Shown: positions 41,314-50,495, counted from the stretch's first letter. The stretch: 64,000 nt of DNA from Salegentibacter_A chungangensis (GCF_042678405.1 NZ_JBHTLI010000003.1:62001-126000); one strand, 5' to 3'. A program made the numbers and translations. Notes: generated from the sequence alone by a model not told the origin.

Positions 41314-41359
41314 AGAAAAAAGACCTTTAATTACTTATTTATAAAGCAATAGAAAGGTC
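41314..41359 (-). terminator. terminator after rluD
   Basis: Read leftwards, AAGACCTTT (41359-41351) pairs with AAAGGTCTT (41326-41318) followed by a T-run (41319-41314). The loop is about 24 bases. It lies 25 bases beyond the rluD stop. Confidence 0.65.
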
Positions 41360-41383
41360 TTATATATTTCAGAAGCAAAAATA

Positions 41384-42436
41384 TTACAATACTTCCTTTT
41401 GATTTTTAGCATAGCTTCGCCATTTCTCAATGCAGGCCTGTATATCTTCAGGAATCTCGGTATCAAAGCTCAACCATTCACCTGTTGTGGGATGCTCAAA
41501 ACCAAGGGTTTTTGCGTGAAGCGCCTGCCGCGGAAGGATCTTGAAACAATTCTCCACAAACTGCTTGTACTTGGTAAAGGTTGTTCCCTTCAGGATCCTT
41601 TCGCCTCCATAACGCTCATCATTAAAAAGGGTATGGCCAATATGCTTCATATGAACCCTTATCTGGTGAGTTCTTCCGGTTTCCAGCTTACAGGACACCA
41701 GGGTTACATAGCCAAAACGCTCCAGCACCTTGTAATGTGTTACCGCAGGTTTCCCTTTCACTTCATCTTCCCCTTCATAAACGGTATTCTGAAGTCTGTT
41801 CTTCGGATGCCTTCCTATATTGCCTTCAATCCTGCCTTCATCTTCTTCTACATTTCCCCATACAAGAGCCACATATTCCCGCTCACTGGTCTTATCGAAG
41901 AACTGTTTTGAGAGGTGTGACATCGCCTCTTCGGTTTTGGCAACCACAAGCAAACCACTAGTCTCCTTGTCTATTCTATGTACCAGCCCGGGCCTGTCAC
42001 TGCTGTTATTGGGCAGGTTCTCAAAATGATACACCAGCGCGTTGATCAGGGTCCCGCTGTAATTACCGTGGCCGGGATGCACAACCATCCCTGCGGGTTT
42101 ATTCACCACAAGCAGAACATCATCTTCATAAACTATATCCAGAGGTATATTCTCGGGAGTCAAAAGGAATTCATAAGGCGGATGTTCGAACATCACCTGT
42201 ACCACATCGCCAGCCTTCACTTTGTAATTCGACTTTACGGGAACTTCATTCACGTAAATATTCCCGCTTTTTGCGGCTTTCTGTATCTTATTACGGGTAG
42301 CGTTCTCGATGTAGTTCATCAGGTACTTATCTACCCGAAGCGGATTTTGTCCTCTTTCAGCTATAAACTTATGATGCTCATATAGCTCATCATCCTGTTC
42401 CTCAATCTCGTTATTCTCGTCTTCCGGCTTGATCAT
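41384..42436 (-). CDS. rluD: RluA/RluD-family pseudouridine synthase
   Basis: A 350-residue enzyme with an N-terminal S4 RNA-binding domain (RVDKYLMNYIENATRNKIQKAAKSG, about 34-60) and a catalytic domain with the pseudouridine synthase motif HRIDKETSGLLVVAK (Asp at about 155). LETGRTHQIRVHMKHIGH is the second family block. RluD-type enzymes modify U1911, U1915 and U1917 of 23S rRNA; specificity within RluA/C/D is inferred from overall layout. Its ATG overlaps the stop of the upstream PASTA gene by one base (TAATG), so they are translationally coupled. Confidence 0.93.
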   Translation of the reverse strand: MIKPEDENNEIEEQDDELYEHHKFIAERGQNPLRVDKYLMNYIENATRNKIQKAAKSGNIYVNEVPVKSNYKVKAGDVVQVMFEHPPYEFLLTPENIPLDIVYEDDVLLVVNKPAGMVVHPGHGNYSGTLINALVYHFENLPNNSSDRPGLVHRIDKETSGLLVVAKTEEAMSHLSKQFFDKTSEREYVALVWGNVEEDEGRIEGNIGRHPKNRLQNTVYEGEDEVKGKPAVTHYKVLERFGYVTLVSCKLETGRTHQIRVHMKHIGHTLFNDERYGGERILKGTTFTKYKQFVENCFKILPRQALHAKTLGFEHPTTGEWLSFDTEIPEDIQACIEKWRSYAKNQKEVL

Positions 42437-43050
42437 TATAATTCTATTTCGTCTGCAGGAGATTCCTCCTCATTATCATCATCCAGATCTCCATTATATC
42501 TGCCTGAACCATCTCCCAGTACAAGGTCAATCTTCGAGGTTTTCATCAATTTGTCACCGGGTTTCAGTTCTTTTCCTTTATGTCTTAACTCCAGCACCGC
42601 ATCTTCTGCAATGTCCGGTTTGTAAGTAATATCGCCAATTTCGAAGCCCAGGGATCTCAGGGTAGGTTCAGCCTGCCTGCGTGTTCTTCTTATAAGGTCC
42701 GGGATCACGACCTTTCTGTATCCTGAAGGGTTCAGCGTTAAATAGATCTTACGTTCTTCTTTCACGAACTGGCCGGCTCTTGGCACCTGCTCGATCACCG
42801 AATATCTTGGATAATCCGGGTTGAAGTTTGCAGAATCCAATATTTCATACCTCAGGTCTAGCTCCTCCAACTTTCCGTCTACAACATCTAAAGAGGCCTT
42901 AGACAGGTCCGGTACTTCAATCCGCTGATCCTGGTTGGTAGAATAATCCAGCCACTGCATAGCGAAAAAAGCAATGATCACTACTGCAATAGCCGCTAAA
43001 ACCAATTGAATAAGAAAAGTTTTACTAAATATAAATCGTATTAATCCCAT
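42436..43050 (-). CDS. PASTA-domain membrane protein
   Basis: A 204-residue protein with a short cytoplasmic start, one transmembrane helix (about 13-33; LIQLVLAAIAVVIIAFFAMQ) and an extracytoplasmic part with two to three PASTA repeats (VPDLSKASLDVVDGKL; VIPDLIRRTRRQAEPTLRSLG), ending in an acidic tail. PASTA domains bind peptidoglycan fragments and beta-lactams in PBPs and Ser/Thr kinases; this protein has no kinase or transpeptidase part. ATG 43050 was chosen because it places the helix normally. Divergent from ddl, so cell-wall genes face each other. Confidence 0.88.
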   Translation of the reverse strand: MGLIRFIFSKTFLIQLVLAAIAVVIIAFFAMQWLDYSTNQDQRIEVPDLSKASLDVVDGKLEELDLRYEILDSANFNPDYPRYSVIEQVPRAGQFVKEERKIYLTLNPSGYRKVVIPDLIRRTRRQAEPTLRSLGFEIGDITYKPDIAEDAVLELRHKGKELKPGDKLMKTSKIDLVLGDGSGRYNGDLDDDNEEESPADEIEL

Positions 43051-43068
43051 AGATTTGTTTATAAGACG

Positions 43069-43076
43069 CAAAGATA
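43069..43076 (-). promoter_or_regulatory. -7 element (TATCTTTG) of the PASTA-rluD operon
   Basis: Minus-strand TATCTTTG matches TAnnTTTG and lies 18 bases before the ATG of the PASTA gene. It is close to the oppositely directed ddl promoter. Confidence 0.6.
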
Positions 43077-43090
43077 TAAAACCCCGAGGT

Positions 43091-43122
43091 TTTGGTTGCA
43101 CCCGTTATTAGTGATATTTTTG
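43091..43122 (+). promoter_or_regulatory. ddl promoter (TTTG-N20-TATTTTTG)
   Basis: TTTG (43091-43094) and TATTTTTG (43115-43122) are 20 bases apart. The start codon of ddl lies 31 bases downstream. Confidence 0.75.
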
Positions 43123-43153
43123 TTTAACGCATATATAATACCATATATTGAAT

Positions 43154-44128
43154 ATGAAGAAAAAAATCGCCATTGCAATGGGCGGCTATTCCAGTGAATA
43201 CCGCATTTCTATCAACAGCGGAAATATGGTCTACAAGCACCTTAACCGCGATCTTTATGAACCCTACAGAGTTCATATTTTGCAGAACGAATGGTTTGTA
43301 GTGGCCGATGATGATACTCCATACCCGATAAATAAAAGCAATTTCACGGTAAATATAGGCGGAAAGACCATCAGTTTTGATTGTGTCTTTAATACCATTC
43401 ACGGAACTCCCGGTGAGAACGGGCTTCTCCAGGCTTACCTTGAACTGATAGGAATTCCGCAAACCTCCTGCGATTATTACCAGGCAGCCCTTACCTTCAA
43501 TAAAAGAGACCTTATTAGCGTACTGAAACCCTACGGAATCAAGTCTGCAACCAATTACTACCTCAATAAGGAAGATGAGATAGATACCCAGGCCATAATC
43601 GATAAAGTTGGGCTTCCCTGTTTTGTAAAAGCAAATCGCGCAGGGAGCAGCTTTGGAGTTACCAAGGTTAAAACCGAAGAAGAGCTGATCCCGGCAACAA
43701 AGATTGCCTTTAAGGAAGATGATGAACTGATCATCGAATCCTTTCTGGACGGGACCGAGGTTTCTGTCGGAGTGGTAAACTATAAAAATGAAGTCCTCGC
43801 GCTACCGGTTACCGAGATCATTTCAGAAAATGAATTCTTTGACTATGAAGCCAAGTATCTTGGAAAATCACAGGAGATAACACCGGCAAGGATTTCGGAA
43901 GAACAAACGCAAAAGGTGCAGGAGATCTCCAAGTTCATATTCAGAAAGCTGAAGCTTCGCGGGCTGACCAGGTCTGAATTCATCTTCCATAATGACGAGC
44001 CTTATTTTATTGAGATCAACACCAATCCCGGCTTAAGCCAGGCAAGTATTTTACCTCAGCAAGCCGAAAAAGCAGGAATCGCGCTGAGCGATCTTTACGG
44101 AAGCGCGATCGAGGCTGCTTTAAAATAG
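43154..44128 (+). CDS. ddl: D-alanine--D-alanine ligase
   Basis: A 324-residue ATP-grasp ligase making D-Ala-D-Ala for peptidoglycan. The N-terminal loop IAMGGYSSEYRISINSG, HGTPGENGLLQAYLEL, the ATP-grasp parts (PCFVKANRAGSSFGVTKV; EDDELIIESFLDGTEVSVGV) and the C-terminal FIEINTNPGLSQASILPQQ are all present. A TTG at 43148 could extend it by two residues, but ATG 43154 is favoured. A good promoter lies upstream, and coaD follows after 43 bases. Confidence 0.96.
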   Translation: MKKKIAIAMGGYSSEYRISINSGNMVYKHLNRDLYEPYRVHILQNEWFVVADDDTPYPINKSNFTVNIGGKTISFDCVFNTIHGTPGENGLLQAYLELIGIPQTSCDYYQAALTFNKRDLISVLKPYGIKSATNYYLNKEDEIDTQAIIDKVGLPCFVKANRAGSSFGVTKVKTEEELIPATKIAFKEDDELIIESFLDGTEVSVGVVNYKNEVLALPVTEIISENEFFDYEAKYLGKSQEITPARISEEQTQKVQEISKFIFRKLKLRGLTRSEFIFHNDEPYFIEINTNPGLSQASILPQQAEKAGIALSDLYGSAIEAALK

Positions 44129-44171
44129 ATAGCATTTAATATCTTTATAAAACACATTCAAAATCAAAAAG

Positions 44172-44624
44172 ATGAAAAAAGCAGTATTTCCTGGATCTTA
44201 CGACCCACTCACCCTGGGCCACACCGACATCATTGAACGAGGATTGCCGCTTTTTGATGAGATCATTCTTGCCATAGGCACCAATTCCAGCAAGAAGTAT
44301 ATGTTCTCTCTTGAAGAAAGACTGAATTTTTTAAAGCAAACGTATAAGGATGAGCCTAAGATAAAGGTGATGACCTACGAAGGCCTGACGGTAAATTTCT
44401 GTAAGGAACAAAATGCGGAATTCATCTTACGCGGACTCAGAAACGGGCAGGACCTGGAATTCGAGAAAGCCATAGGACAGACCAATTATAAAATGTCAGG
44501 CATAGAAACGGTTTTCTTTATTGCTTCTTCCGGCAAGGAGCATATCTCTTCTACCGTGGTACGTGACGTGATTCGCCACGGCGGAAATTATGAATTTATG
44601 GTCCCCGATGTGGTTAGGGGTTAG
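44172..44624 (+). CDS. coaD: phosphopantetheine adenylyltransferase
   Basis: A 150-residue nucleotidyltransferase for the penultimate step of coenzyme A synthesis. It opens with FPGSYDPLTLGHTDIIERG (TxGH nucleotide motif), has ILRGLRNGQDLEFEKAI in the middle and the C-terminal ISSTVVRDVIRHGG motif. Length matches the hexameric bacterial CoaD. It follows ddl in the same direction and is convergent with a TonB-dependent receptor gene. Confidence 0.97.
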   Translation: MKKAVFPGSYDPLTLGHTDIIERGLPLFDEIILAIGTNSSKKYMFSLEERLNFLKQTYKDEPKIKVMTYEGLTVNFCKEQNAEFILRGLRNGQDLEFEKAIGQTNYKMSGIETVFFIASSGKEHISSTVVRDVIRHGGNYEFMVPDVVRG

Positions 44625-44650
44625 GAATTAATTCCGCTTCCGGTCAAATT

Positions 44651-46951
44651 TCAGAAAAGATAATCAAGGCTTAATCCCGCAAAATAATTTCTGGGGTTGC
44701 CCGGGTAATAATATCGCGGCTCAGCACCACCAAAACCAACGGCATTAGTGAGCACACTGGCTGCATAATGTTCATCGAAAAGATTATTGATCCCGGCATT
44801 TATTTTCAATTTAAGATCATCAATTAGCGCAATCTCATACACGGCTTTTATGTTCACGAGGCTGTAGCCTTCTGAGTAAACCGAATTCGAATCATTAAGC
44901 GGGATCTCACTTACATTGCGAAAACTGCTGTGAAAACTCAACCCGAAATCGCTCTCCACATCAAGGCCTAAATTGAGTACCGATTTTGGCACTCCCGGCA
45001 ATTCATTTCCTGAATTGTCCACCCCTTCATTTACGAACTCATCAAATTCGAAGAAGTTCAGGGAAGTGTTTAGGTAAGGCTGCAACGAAATGGACTCTGA
45101 CAATTCAAAATTATAATTCAGCAGAAATTCGACCCCGTTATGATCGGTCTGCCCTGCATTAACGCCTACATACTGGTCTTCTCCTACCCTTTGGGCCACC
45201 AGCAGATTTTCGATCTGTATCGAATAAAGAGCAAATTCGGTATAGAGCCTGTTTTCAAGCCAGTTTCCTTTGAAACCGATCTCGTAATTAACTCCCGCTT
45301 CCGGCTGAAGGGAAGTATTTATAAGCCCCTCAGGAGTCAGGGTTTCGGCGACCGTAGGAGTCGAAAATCCGTGACTAACCGAGGCGTAAATATTTTTTCC
45401 CGGGCTTAGCTCATAGGTTGTGGCCAGCCTTGGTGAGAAAATTGTCTTAAAGCGGTAATCACCGGATTGGTCTGTTTCATCCTGATCATAAAGATCGGTC
45501 AGACTGTACGCGGTGGTATTTATGTTAAAACCGGCCTCCAAATTCCATTTTCGGGAAAACTCAAGGTTAAACTGGACGAAGAAATTCGCGTATTCCCTGT
45601 CCTGTTCATTTTTACTTAAGGGCTCTCCCTGAACACTCCCGGCATTCCCTGGTTCTTCATATAAATTTTCAAAAGTCCCTGTTTCGTACCATTCGCGGTA
45701 AGCTTCAGCCCCAAAACTCAATTCTGATGGCAGTTGAATAAAATTCGTTTTCAAATTGAATTTAGTCCTCGCTCCTGCAGAAGTCCTTTCTTCTTCCAGG
45801 ATATTGAAAGGCCGCGGCTCATAAGCATCTCTGAAGCTCATAAAAACAGAACTAATGTTGCTGAATTTATCCGAAAAATGATATTGATTGGAGACCCCAA
45901 GCATTCCGCGATCATAAGATTCGTATCCCCTGGCATCTGCCCAGTTTTGAGCTGCTGCTTCAGGGTCATTCAAAAAATCTGATTGATTAAGCGAACTAGG
46001 GATGTAGGCTTTTAACCGGGTAAAATTAACCAAAAATGAAAGTTGATTTTTTTCCGATATTTTCAGTCTGCCATTCATCAGGAAGGATTTCCTTTCATAA
46101 TCGGAATTTTCCCGGTATCCATCGGTAGTCAGGTTTGAGTAATTAGCAAAAAAAGAGGCTTTCTTATTGCTGAAAGAAGCCTTTGCGGTCTGTTTTCTCA
46201 TTCCAAAACTTCCAAAATCTGAAGAAACCCCAGCCCGGATTCCTTCATTTTGCGGTTCGGCTGAATAGAGGTTTATGGAACCGCCCAACCCCGCACCATA
46301 TATACTTGAGGTTGGGCCTTTGATCACCTCAATTCGCTCCAGGCTCTCCCGGTCTATATCATCCAGGGTAAGTTCCCCTTCGGCAGTAGTAAGCGGTATT
46401 CCGTCAAAATAGGCCTGTATCCGGTTAGTGCTGTATTGCGAGCGGGCACCAATCCCGCGAATATTGATCTTATTGGTGTTCAGAGCTCCCTGGTTCACAT
46501 ATACTCCGGAAACATTATTAAAAACCTGCACGAGATTGGCTGCGTCGCTTCTTTCCATATCCCTTGCAGAGATCACCCCTACCGCGGCAGGAGTTTTCTG
46601 AAGATCATTTGGAATTACCGCACTTCGAACCACCACTTCCGACAGGCTTTCCATTATTTTCTGTAAATAAATTTTAACCGGCCCCTCTCCTGAAGCGAAC
46701 CTGACTTTACGAACCTTATATCCTGAAGCGGAAACTTCCAGTTCTACAGGGAATTCTTCGATTTTCAATTCAAAACGTCCTTCCGCATTTGTTTCGGTTG
46801 AAATTCCCTTCTCGAAAACCCTGATTAATGCGAAGGTCACTGGCTTTGAGTCCTTTTCGTTCAGAACTATACCTTCAAAGTTCTGAGTAAAGGAATTGAC
46901 AGAGAAAAGAAGAAAAAAGATGAAAAAATTGGCTTTTAGAAAAAACTTCAT
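44651..46951 (-). CDS. TonB-dependent receptor (siderophore/metal-type)
   Basis: A 766-residue outer-membrane receptor. Signal peptide (about 1-22), then a carboxypeptidase-like domain (FEGIVLNEKDSKPVTFALIRV), a plug domain (VVVRSAVIPNDLQKTP, then VFNNVSGVYVNQGALNTNKINIRGIGARSQYSTNR, given as positions about 140-180) and a 22-strand barrel ending in the aromatic LSLDYLF. The length and plug fit receptors for iron complexes or vitamins; the ligand cannot be told. It is divergent from the M14 peptidase gene across 151 bases that contain two short inverted repeats. Confidence 0.92.
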   Translation of the reverse strand: MKFFLKANFFIFFLLFSVNSFTQNFEGIVLNEKDSKPVTFALIRVFEKGISTETNAEGRFELKIEEFPVELEVSASGYKVRKVRFASGEGPVKIYLQKIMESLSEVVVRSAVIPNDLQKTPAAVGVISARDMERSDAANLVQVFNNVSGVYVNQGALNTNKINIRGIGARSQYSTNRIQAYFDGIPLTTAEGELTLDDIDRESLERIEVIKGPTSSIYGAGLGGSINLYSAEPQNEGIRAGVSSDFGSFGMRKQTAKASFSNKKASFFANYSNLTTDGYRENSDYERKSFLMNGRLKISEKNQLSFLVNFTRLKAYIPSSLNQSDFLNDPEAAAQNWADARGYESYDRGMLGVSNQYHFSDKFSNISSVFMSFRDAYEPRPFNILEEERTSAGARTKFNLKTNFIQLPSELSFGAEAYREWYETGTFENLYEEPGNAGSVQGEPLSKNEQDREYANFFVQFNLEFSRKWNLEAGFNINTTAYSLTDLYDQDETDQSGDYRFKTIFSPRLATTYELSPGKNIYASVSHGFSTPTVAETLTPEGLINTSLQPEAGVNYEIGFKGNWLENRLYTEFALYSIQIENLLVAQRVGEDQYVGVNAGQTDHNGVEFLLNYNFELSESISLQPYLNTSLNFFEFDEFVNEGVDNSGNELPGVPKSVLNLGLDVESDFGLSFHSSFRNVSEIPLNDSNSVYSEGYSLVNIKAVYEIALIDDLKLKINAGINNLFDEHYAASVLTNAVGFGGAEPRYYYPGNPRNYFAGLSLDYLF

Positions 46952-47038
46952 TTAATAGAATTGGATTCGGGCTTAAAAATAGTCTTAAATTTGATGAGAG
47001 AAAAAGCCTCTTAGCAAAAGACCTGTTATTTAGGCCTC

Positions 47039-47087
47039 TCACCGTCTTTTTTTGGTGACTTTAGCGGTTTTAAGTATGTTTACCGCT
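47039..47087. promoter_or_regulatory. two short inverted repeats in the receptor / M14 peptidase divergent gap
   Basis: TCACC/GGTGA (47039-47043 with 47054-47058, 10-base spacer) and AGCGGT/ACCGCT (47063-47068 with 47082-47087, 13-base spacer). They lie in the 151-base gap between divergent genes and could be binding sites for a regulator; both are short and may be chance. Confidence 0.3.
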
Positions 47088-47102
47088 CAATAGGTGTCTT
47101 TT

Positions 47103-48854
47103 ATGAAAAAATTAACATTAGCGGCATTTTGCCTGGCCCTACTGGCATCCTGCGATTTCTCGAAATATGCCCTGGTCGAGGAATATGATTTTGAAACTCG
47201 TTTTGAAAAATCGGGCGGAAAAGAAACGGCAGCCTATCACGAAGTGATCTCCTATTACACCGATCTTGCCGAGGCTTACCCCAGCATCAGCCTGGAGGAA
47301 TTCGGAAAAACAGACAGCGGAGAACCTTTACATCTTGCTGTTTACAGCCCCGATGGTGACTTCGATTTTGAAAAATTAAGAAAAGACAAAAGCATACTGC
47401 TTATCAACAACGGGATACACCCCGGGGAAAGTGACGGGATAGATGCCACGATGATGCTCTTTAGAGATCTTGCCGGCGACTCTATTAAAACACCCAAAAA
47501 CACTATTATCGCAACAATCCCGATATACAATATCGGCGGGGCCCTTAACAGGAACTCCACCTCCAGGACCAATCAAAATGGCCCAATGGAATATGGCTTT
47601 AGGGGAAATGCCAGAAATTATGACCTCAACCGGGATTTCATAAAGGCTGACACCCGAAACACCAGGAGTTTTTATGAAATCTTTCATCACGTAAACCCCG
47701 ATGTTTTTATCGATACCCACGTGAGCAACGGCGCCGATTATCAATACACCCTTACCCACCTCTTTACCCAGCACAACAAACTCGGCGGGGAATTAGGCGA
47801 ATACCTGGATGAGAAAATGATGCCGGCGCTTGAAGACTCCCTTAAACGCAAGAAACTTGACATTACTCCTTACGTGAATGTATTCAATGAGGTCCCGGAA
47901 AAGGGATTTTCACAATTTCTTGATCTGCCAAGGTACTCCACCGGGTACACAAGTCTTTGGAACACCCTGGGGATGATGGTTGAAACCCATATGCTGAAGC
48001 CTTATAAGCAGAGGGTGAACGGGACATATGAACTAATTCGGTCTATGATCAATATTACAGATATAGAATCTTCCAGAATAAAAGATATACGGGAAAGAGA
48101 GCGGCGAAAGTATCTGACAGATCGCTGGTATCCCATAAACTATGAGCCGGATATGGAGAATCCGTCAAAGCGTCAGTTCAAGGGGTACGAAGGGGAAATG
48201 ATAGCCAGTGAAGTTACCGGCAAACAAAGGCTGAAATATGACAGAAACAAGCCGTTCACCAAAGAGATAAATTATTACGATAATTTTAAAGCCACTGAAG
48301 AGATCGAGATCCCAAGGGCCTATGTAATCCCCCAGGGATGGTGGAACATCATTGACCTTCTTGAACTCAATAAGATCAAAATGCAGCCTCTCAAACAGGA
48401 CACTACATTTTTGGTAGAGGTCTACCAAATAGAAGACCTCAAAACCGGTGACAAAGCTTTTGAAGGACATTACCCCCACAGTGAAGTTAAAGTGAGTAAA
48501 ACCACCGATTCCATAAAATTCAGAAAAGGAGATATGCTGGTTAAGACCTTCCAGGATGGCGCGAGATATCTTATTGAAACCCTGGAACCAACAGCACCCG
48601 ACTCCTTTTTCAAATGGAACTTCTTCGATTCTGTACTCCAACAAAAAGAGGGCTTTTCACCTTATGTTTTTGAAGATATTGCAAAAGAAATGCTGGAGAC
48701 GAATGACGGTCTAAAACAAGAATTTGAAATGAAGAAACGAAATGATCCGGAATTCTCTAATGACTGGTATGCGCAACTGGACTGGCTGCACAAGAAATCT
48801 AAACATTACGAAGCAGCACATTTACGCTACCCAATCTTCAGACTTCCGCGCTAA
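47103..48854 (+). CDS. M14-family zinc carboxypeptidase lipoprotein
   Basis: A 583-residue exported peptidase. Lipobox LLASC (Cys17) follows the signal peptide. The catalytic M14 domain (about 40-310) shows the zinc pair in NNGIHPGESDG (HxxE), NRDFIKADTRNTRS for substrate binding, the third ligand in FIDTHVSNG and the general-base Glu in MMVETHMLK. A C-terminal region of about 250 residues has no recognised motif. It probably trims peptides at the cell surface. ATG 47103 was chosen over a GTG at 47094. The gene's end overlaps the convergent NUDIX gene by 33 bases. Confidence 0.92.
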   Translation: MKKLTLAAFCLALLASCDFSKYALVEEYDFETRFEKSGGKETAAYHEVISYYTDLAEAYPSISLEEFGKTDSGEPLHLAVYSPDGDFDFEKLRKDKSILLINNGIHPGESDGIDATMMLFRDLAGDSIKTPKNTIIATIPIYNIGGALNRNSTSRTNQNGPMEYGFRGNARNYDLNRDFIKADTRNTRSFYEIFHHVNPDVFIDTHVSNGADYQYTLTHLFTQHNKLGGELGEYLDEKMMPALEDSLKRKKLDITPYVNVFNEVPEKGFSQFLDLPRYSTGYTSLWNTLGMMVETHMLKPYKQRVNGTYELIRSMINITDIESSRIKDIRERERRKYLTDRWYPINYEPDMENPSKRQFKGYEGEMIASEVTGKQRLKYDRNKPFTKEINYYDNFKATEEIEIPRAYVIPQGWWNIIDLLELNKIKMQPLKQDTTFLVEVYQIEDLKTGDKAFEGHYPHSEVKVSKTTDSIKFRKGDMLVKTFQDGARYLIETLEPTAPDSFFKWNFFDSVLQQKEGFSPYVFEDIAKEMLETNDGLKQEFEMKKRNDPEFSNDWYAQLDWLHKKSKHYEAAHLRYPIFRLPR

Positions 48855-49451
48855 AAGTTTCTCCGGAAACAGCATTTTGATATTAGCATACGACTTGGTA
48901 AGTGCCTTCCGGGTTTTTTCAGGGTTCTTCCATACGGCCTTTTCAATTCCTTCAGTGATCTCCGGTCTTAATTCACCTTCATAAGAGGTCTTCATCTCAT
49001 ACCAATGGGTCACCTTAAGCCTGAACTTCCCTTTTCTTTTAAAAATATGATAGGTTTTTCTTAGAAAGTGAGTCACTTCAAGCCCTTCAACTCCGGTTTC
49101 TTCTTCCACCTCTCTAACAGCCGAAGACTCTATGGTCTCATCTTTTTCGGTCTTTCCTTTAGGCAGGTCCCAGCGTTTATTTCTGTAGATAAATAAAATC
49201 TCTCCGGCCTCGTTATACACCAGGCCTCCGGCAGCCGTCACCACCTTTATTTTTTTAAAGAGCAGCTTCAGCAGCTTATTTTCATCTGGGTGATAAAGAT
49301 TAACATACATAATTGTGCCCTTGTTAATTCTTTTAATCAACCTTTTCAGCTTCACGCTTTTCAGAGGAAAAGTTGTGTAATTTTCCCCAAAATCTTTCTG
49401 AGTAGATAGAATTATGGGAATATCATTTACAAAAACTTTATACATTTGCAT
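48822..49451 (-). CDS. NUDIX hydrolase
   Basis: A protein of about 209 residues with an N-terminal region (MYKVFVNDIPIILST) and a central NUDIX domain. The NUDIX box is G-K-T-E-K-D-E-T plus REVEEETG (about 115-137) and has the metal-binding glutamates. KRWDLPKGK precedes it. NUDIX enzymes cleave nucleoside-diphosphate-linked compounds; the substrate is unknown. The start may be at 49451 or, matching relatives as I recall them (MYKVF), at 49445. Its start is only 1-7 bases from the oppositely directed pyrE ATG, and its end overlaps the M14 gene by 33 bases. Confidence 0.9.
   Translation of the reverse strand: MQMYKVFVNDIPIILSTQKDFGENYTTFPLKSVKLKRLIKRINKGTIMYVNLYHPDENKLLKLLFKKIKVVTAAGGLVYNEAGEILFIYRNKRWDLPKGKTEKDETIESSAVREVEEETGVEGLEVTHFLRKTYHIFKRKGKFRLKVTHWYEMKTSYEGELRPEITEGIEKAVWKNPEKTRKALTKSYANIKMLFPEKLLARKSEDWVA
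49441..49448 (+). promoter_or_regulatory. pyrE -7 element (TACATTTG), inside the NUDIX start region
   Basis: TACATTTG matches TAnnTTTG. It ends 4 bases before the pyrE ATG (49453), so transcription would start at or beside the start codon. It overlaps the start codon region of the opposing NUDIX gene. A -33 element is not clear. Confidence 0.5.
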
Positions 49452-49452
49452 T

Positions 49453-50100
49453 ATGATTTTAAACAAAGAAACAGCAAGAACTACTGCTGAACTGTTATTG
49501 CAAATTAAAGCAATAAAATTGGAACCACAAGACCCCTTCACATGGGCAAGTGGCTGGAAGTCGCCAATTTACTGCGACAACAGGATCGTACTTTCTTATC
49601 CGCCAATAAGAAACTTTATAAGGGAGCATTTCGCGAAACAGATCGAGGAGATCTACGGGAAACCAGATGTTATTGCGGCGGTTGCCACCGGAGCCATAGG
49701 GATCGGGATGCTCGTGGCCGAGTATCTTAGTCTTCCCTTTATCTATGTAAGGCCCGAACCAAAAAGCCACGGCCGTAAGAACCAGATCGAAGGAAACCTC
49801 GAAGAGGGCCAAACCGTTGTGGTGATAGAAGACCTTATTAGTACCGGAAAAAGCAGTCTTAATGCAGTAAAAGCCCTTAAAGAAGCGGGAGCCAATGTTA
49901 AAGGTATGCTTGCCATTTTTACATACGGCTTCAAAACATCTGAAGAAAACTTTAAGGAAGCCGGAGTAGAATATCACACCCTAAGCAATTACGACCACCT
50001 GATAGAAACTGCACACCGCACAAATTATATAAATGCTTCTGAAGCCGAAATCCTTAAGGAATGGAGTCAGGACCCCAGTAATTGGAATGTAAAAATATGA
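49453..50100 (+). CDS. pyrE: orotate phosphoribosyltransferase
   Basis: A 215-residue enzyme converting orotate and PRPP to OMP in pyrimidine synthesis. Motifs are FTWASGWKSPIYCDNR near the start, GKPDVIAAVATGAIGIG, RPEPKSHGRKNQIEG and the PRPP-binding VVIEDLISTGKSS (about 119-131). ATG 49453 puts the protein at normal length; an upstream start at 49414 lies inside the NUDIX gene. A -7 element sits 4 bases before the ATG, so the mRNA may be leaderless. Its stop overlaps the ATG of the SRPBCC gene (ATGA). Confidence 0.96.
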   Translation: MILNKETARTTAELLLQIKAIKLEPQDPFTWASGWKSPIYCDNRIVLSYPPIRNFIREHFAKQIEEIYGKPDVIAAVATGAIGIGMLVAEYLSLPFIYVRPEPKSHGRKNQIEGNLEEGQTVVVIEDLISTGKSSLNAVKALKEAGANVKGMLAIFTYGFKTSEENFKEAGVEYHTLSNYDHLIETAHRTNYINASEAEILKEWSQDPSNWNVKI

Positions 50101-50489
50101 ATTTAGAAAGTCCTAAAGTAACCGCTGACAAGAGTCAGCAGGAAATGTTCGATTTTTTGACCAATGTTGAAAATTACGAACAATTAATGCCCGAAAGCAA
50201 AGAGAAATTTGAAGTAGTCTCCCAGGACGCTTTTCTCTTTGGCCTTAAGGGAATGCCAGAAATTAAATTAAAGATTAAAGATACAGATGAGCCCAACCTT
50301 GTTGTTCTGGGTTCCACTTCAGATAAGTTCCCCTTTGCATTAAGCATACACATAGATCCTGCAGGAGATGGTAAAAGCGAAACTCAGCTTTTCTTCAGCG
50401 GAAAATTCAATGCGATGATGAGTATGATGATCAAAGGACCATTACAGAAATTTATTGACAGTCTGGCCGCAAATGTCGGAAAAATGTAA
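50097..50489 (+). CDS. SRPBCC-family protein
   Basis: A 130-residue cytoplasmic protein with the START/SRPBCC outline: strand (PKVTADKSQQEMFDFLTNVENYEQLMPES), strands through FEVVSQDAFLFGLKGMPEIKLKI, and a C-terminal helix (GPLQKFIDSLAANVGKM). It probably binds a hydrophobic ligand; none can be named. Its ATG overlaps the pyrE stop (ATGA), implying translational coupling, although no link to pyrimidine synthesis is known. A bidirectional terminator follows. Confidence 0.82.
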   Translation: MNLESPKVTADKSQQEMFDFLTNVENYEQLMPESKEKFEVVSQDAFLFGLKGMPEIKLKIKDTDEPNLVVLGSTSDKFPFALSIHIDPAGDGKSETQLFFSGKFNAMMSMMIKGPLQKFIDSLAANVGKM

Positions 50490-50495
50490 ATGATC

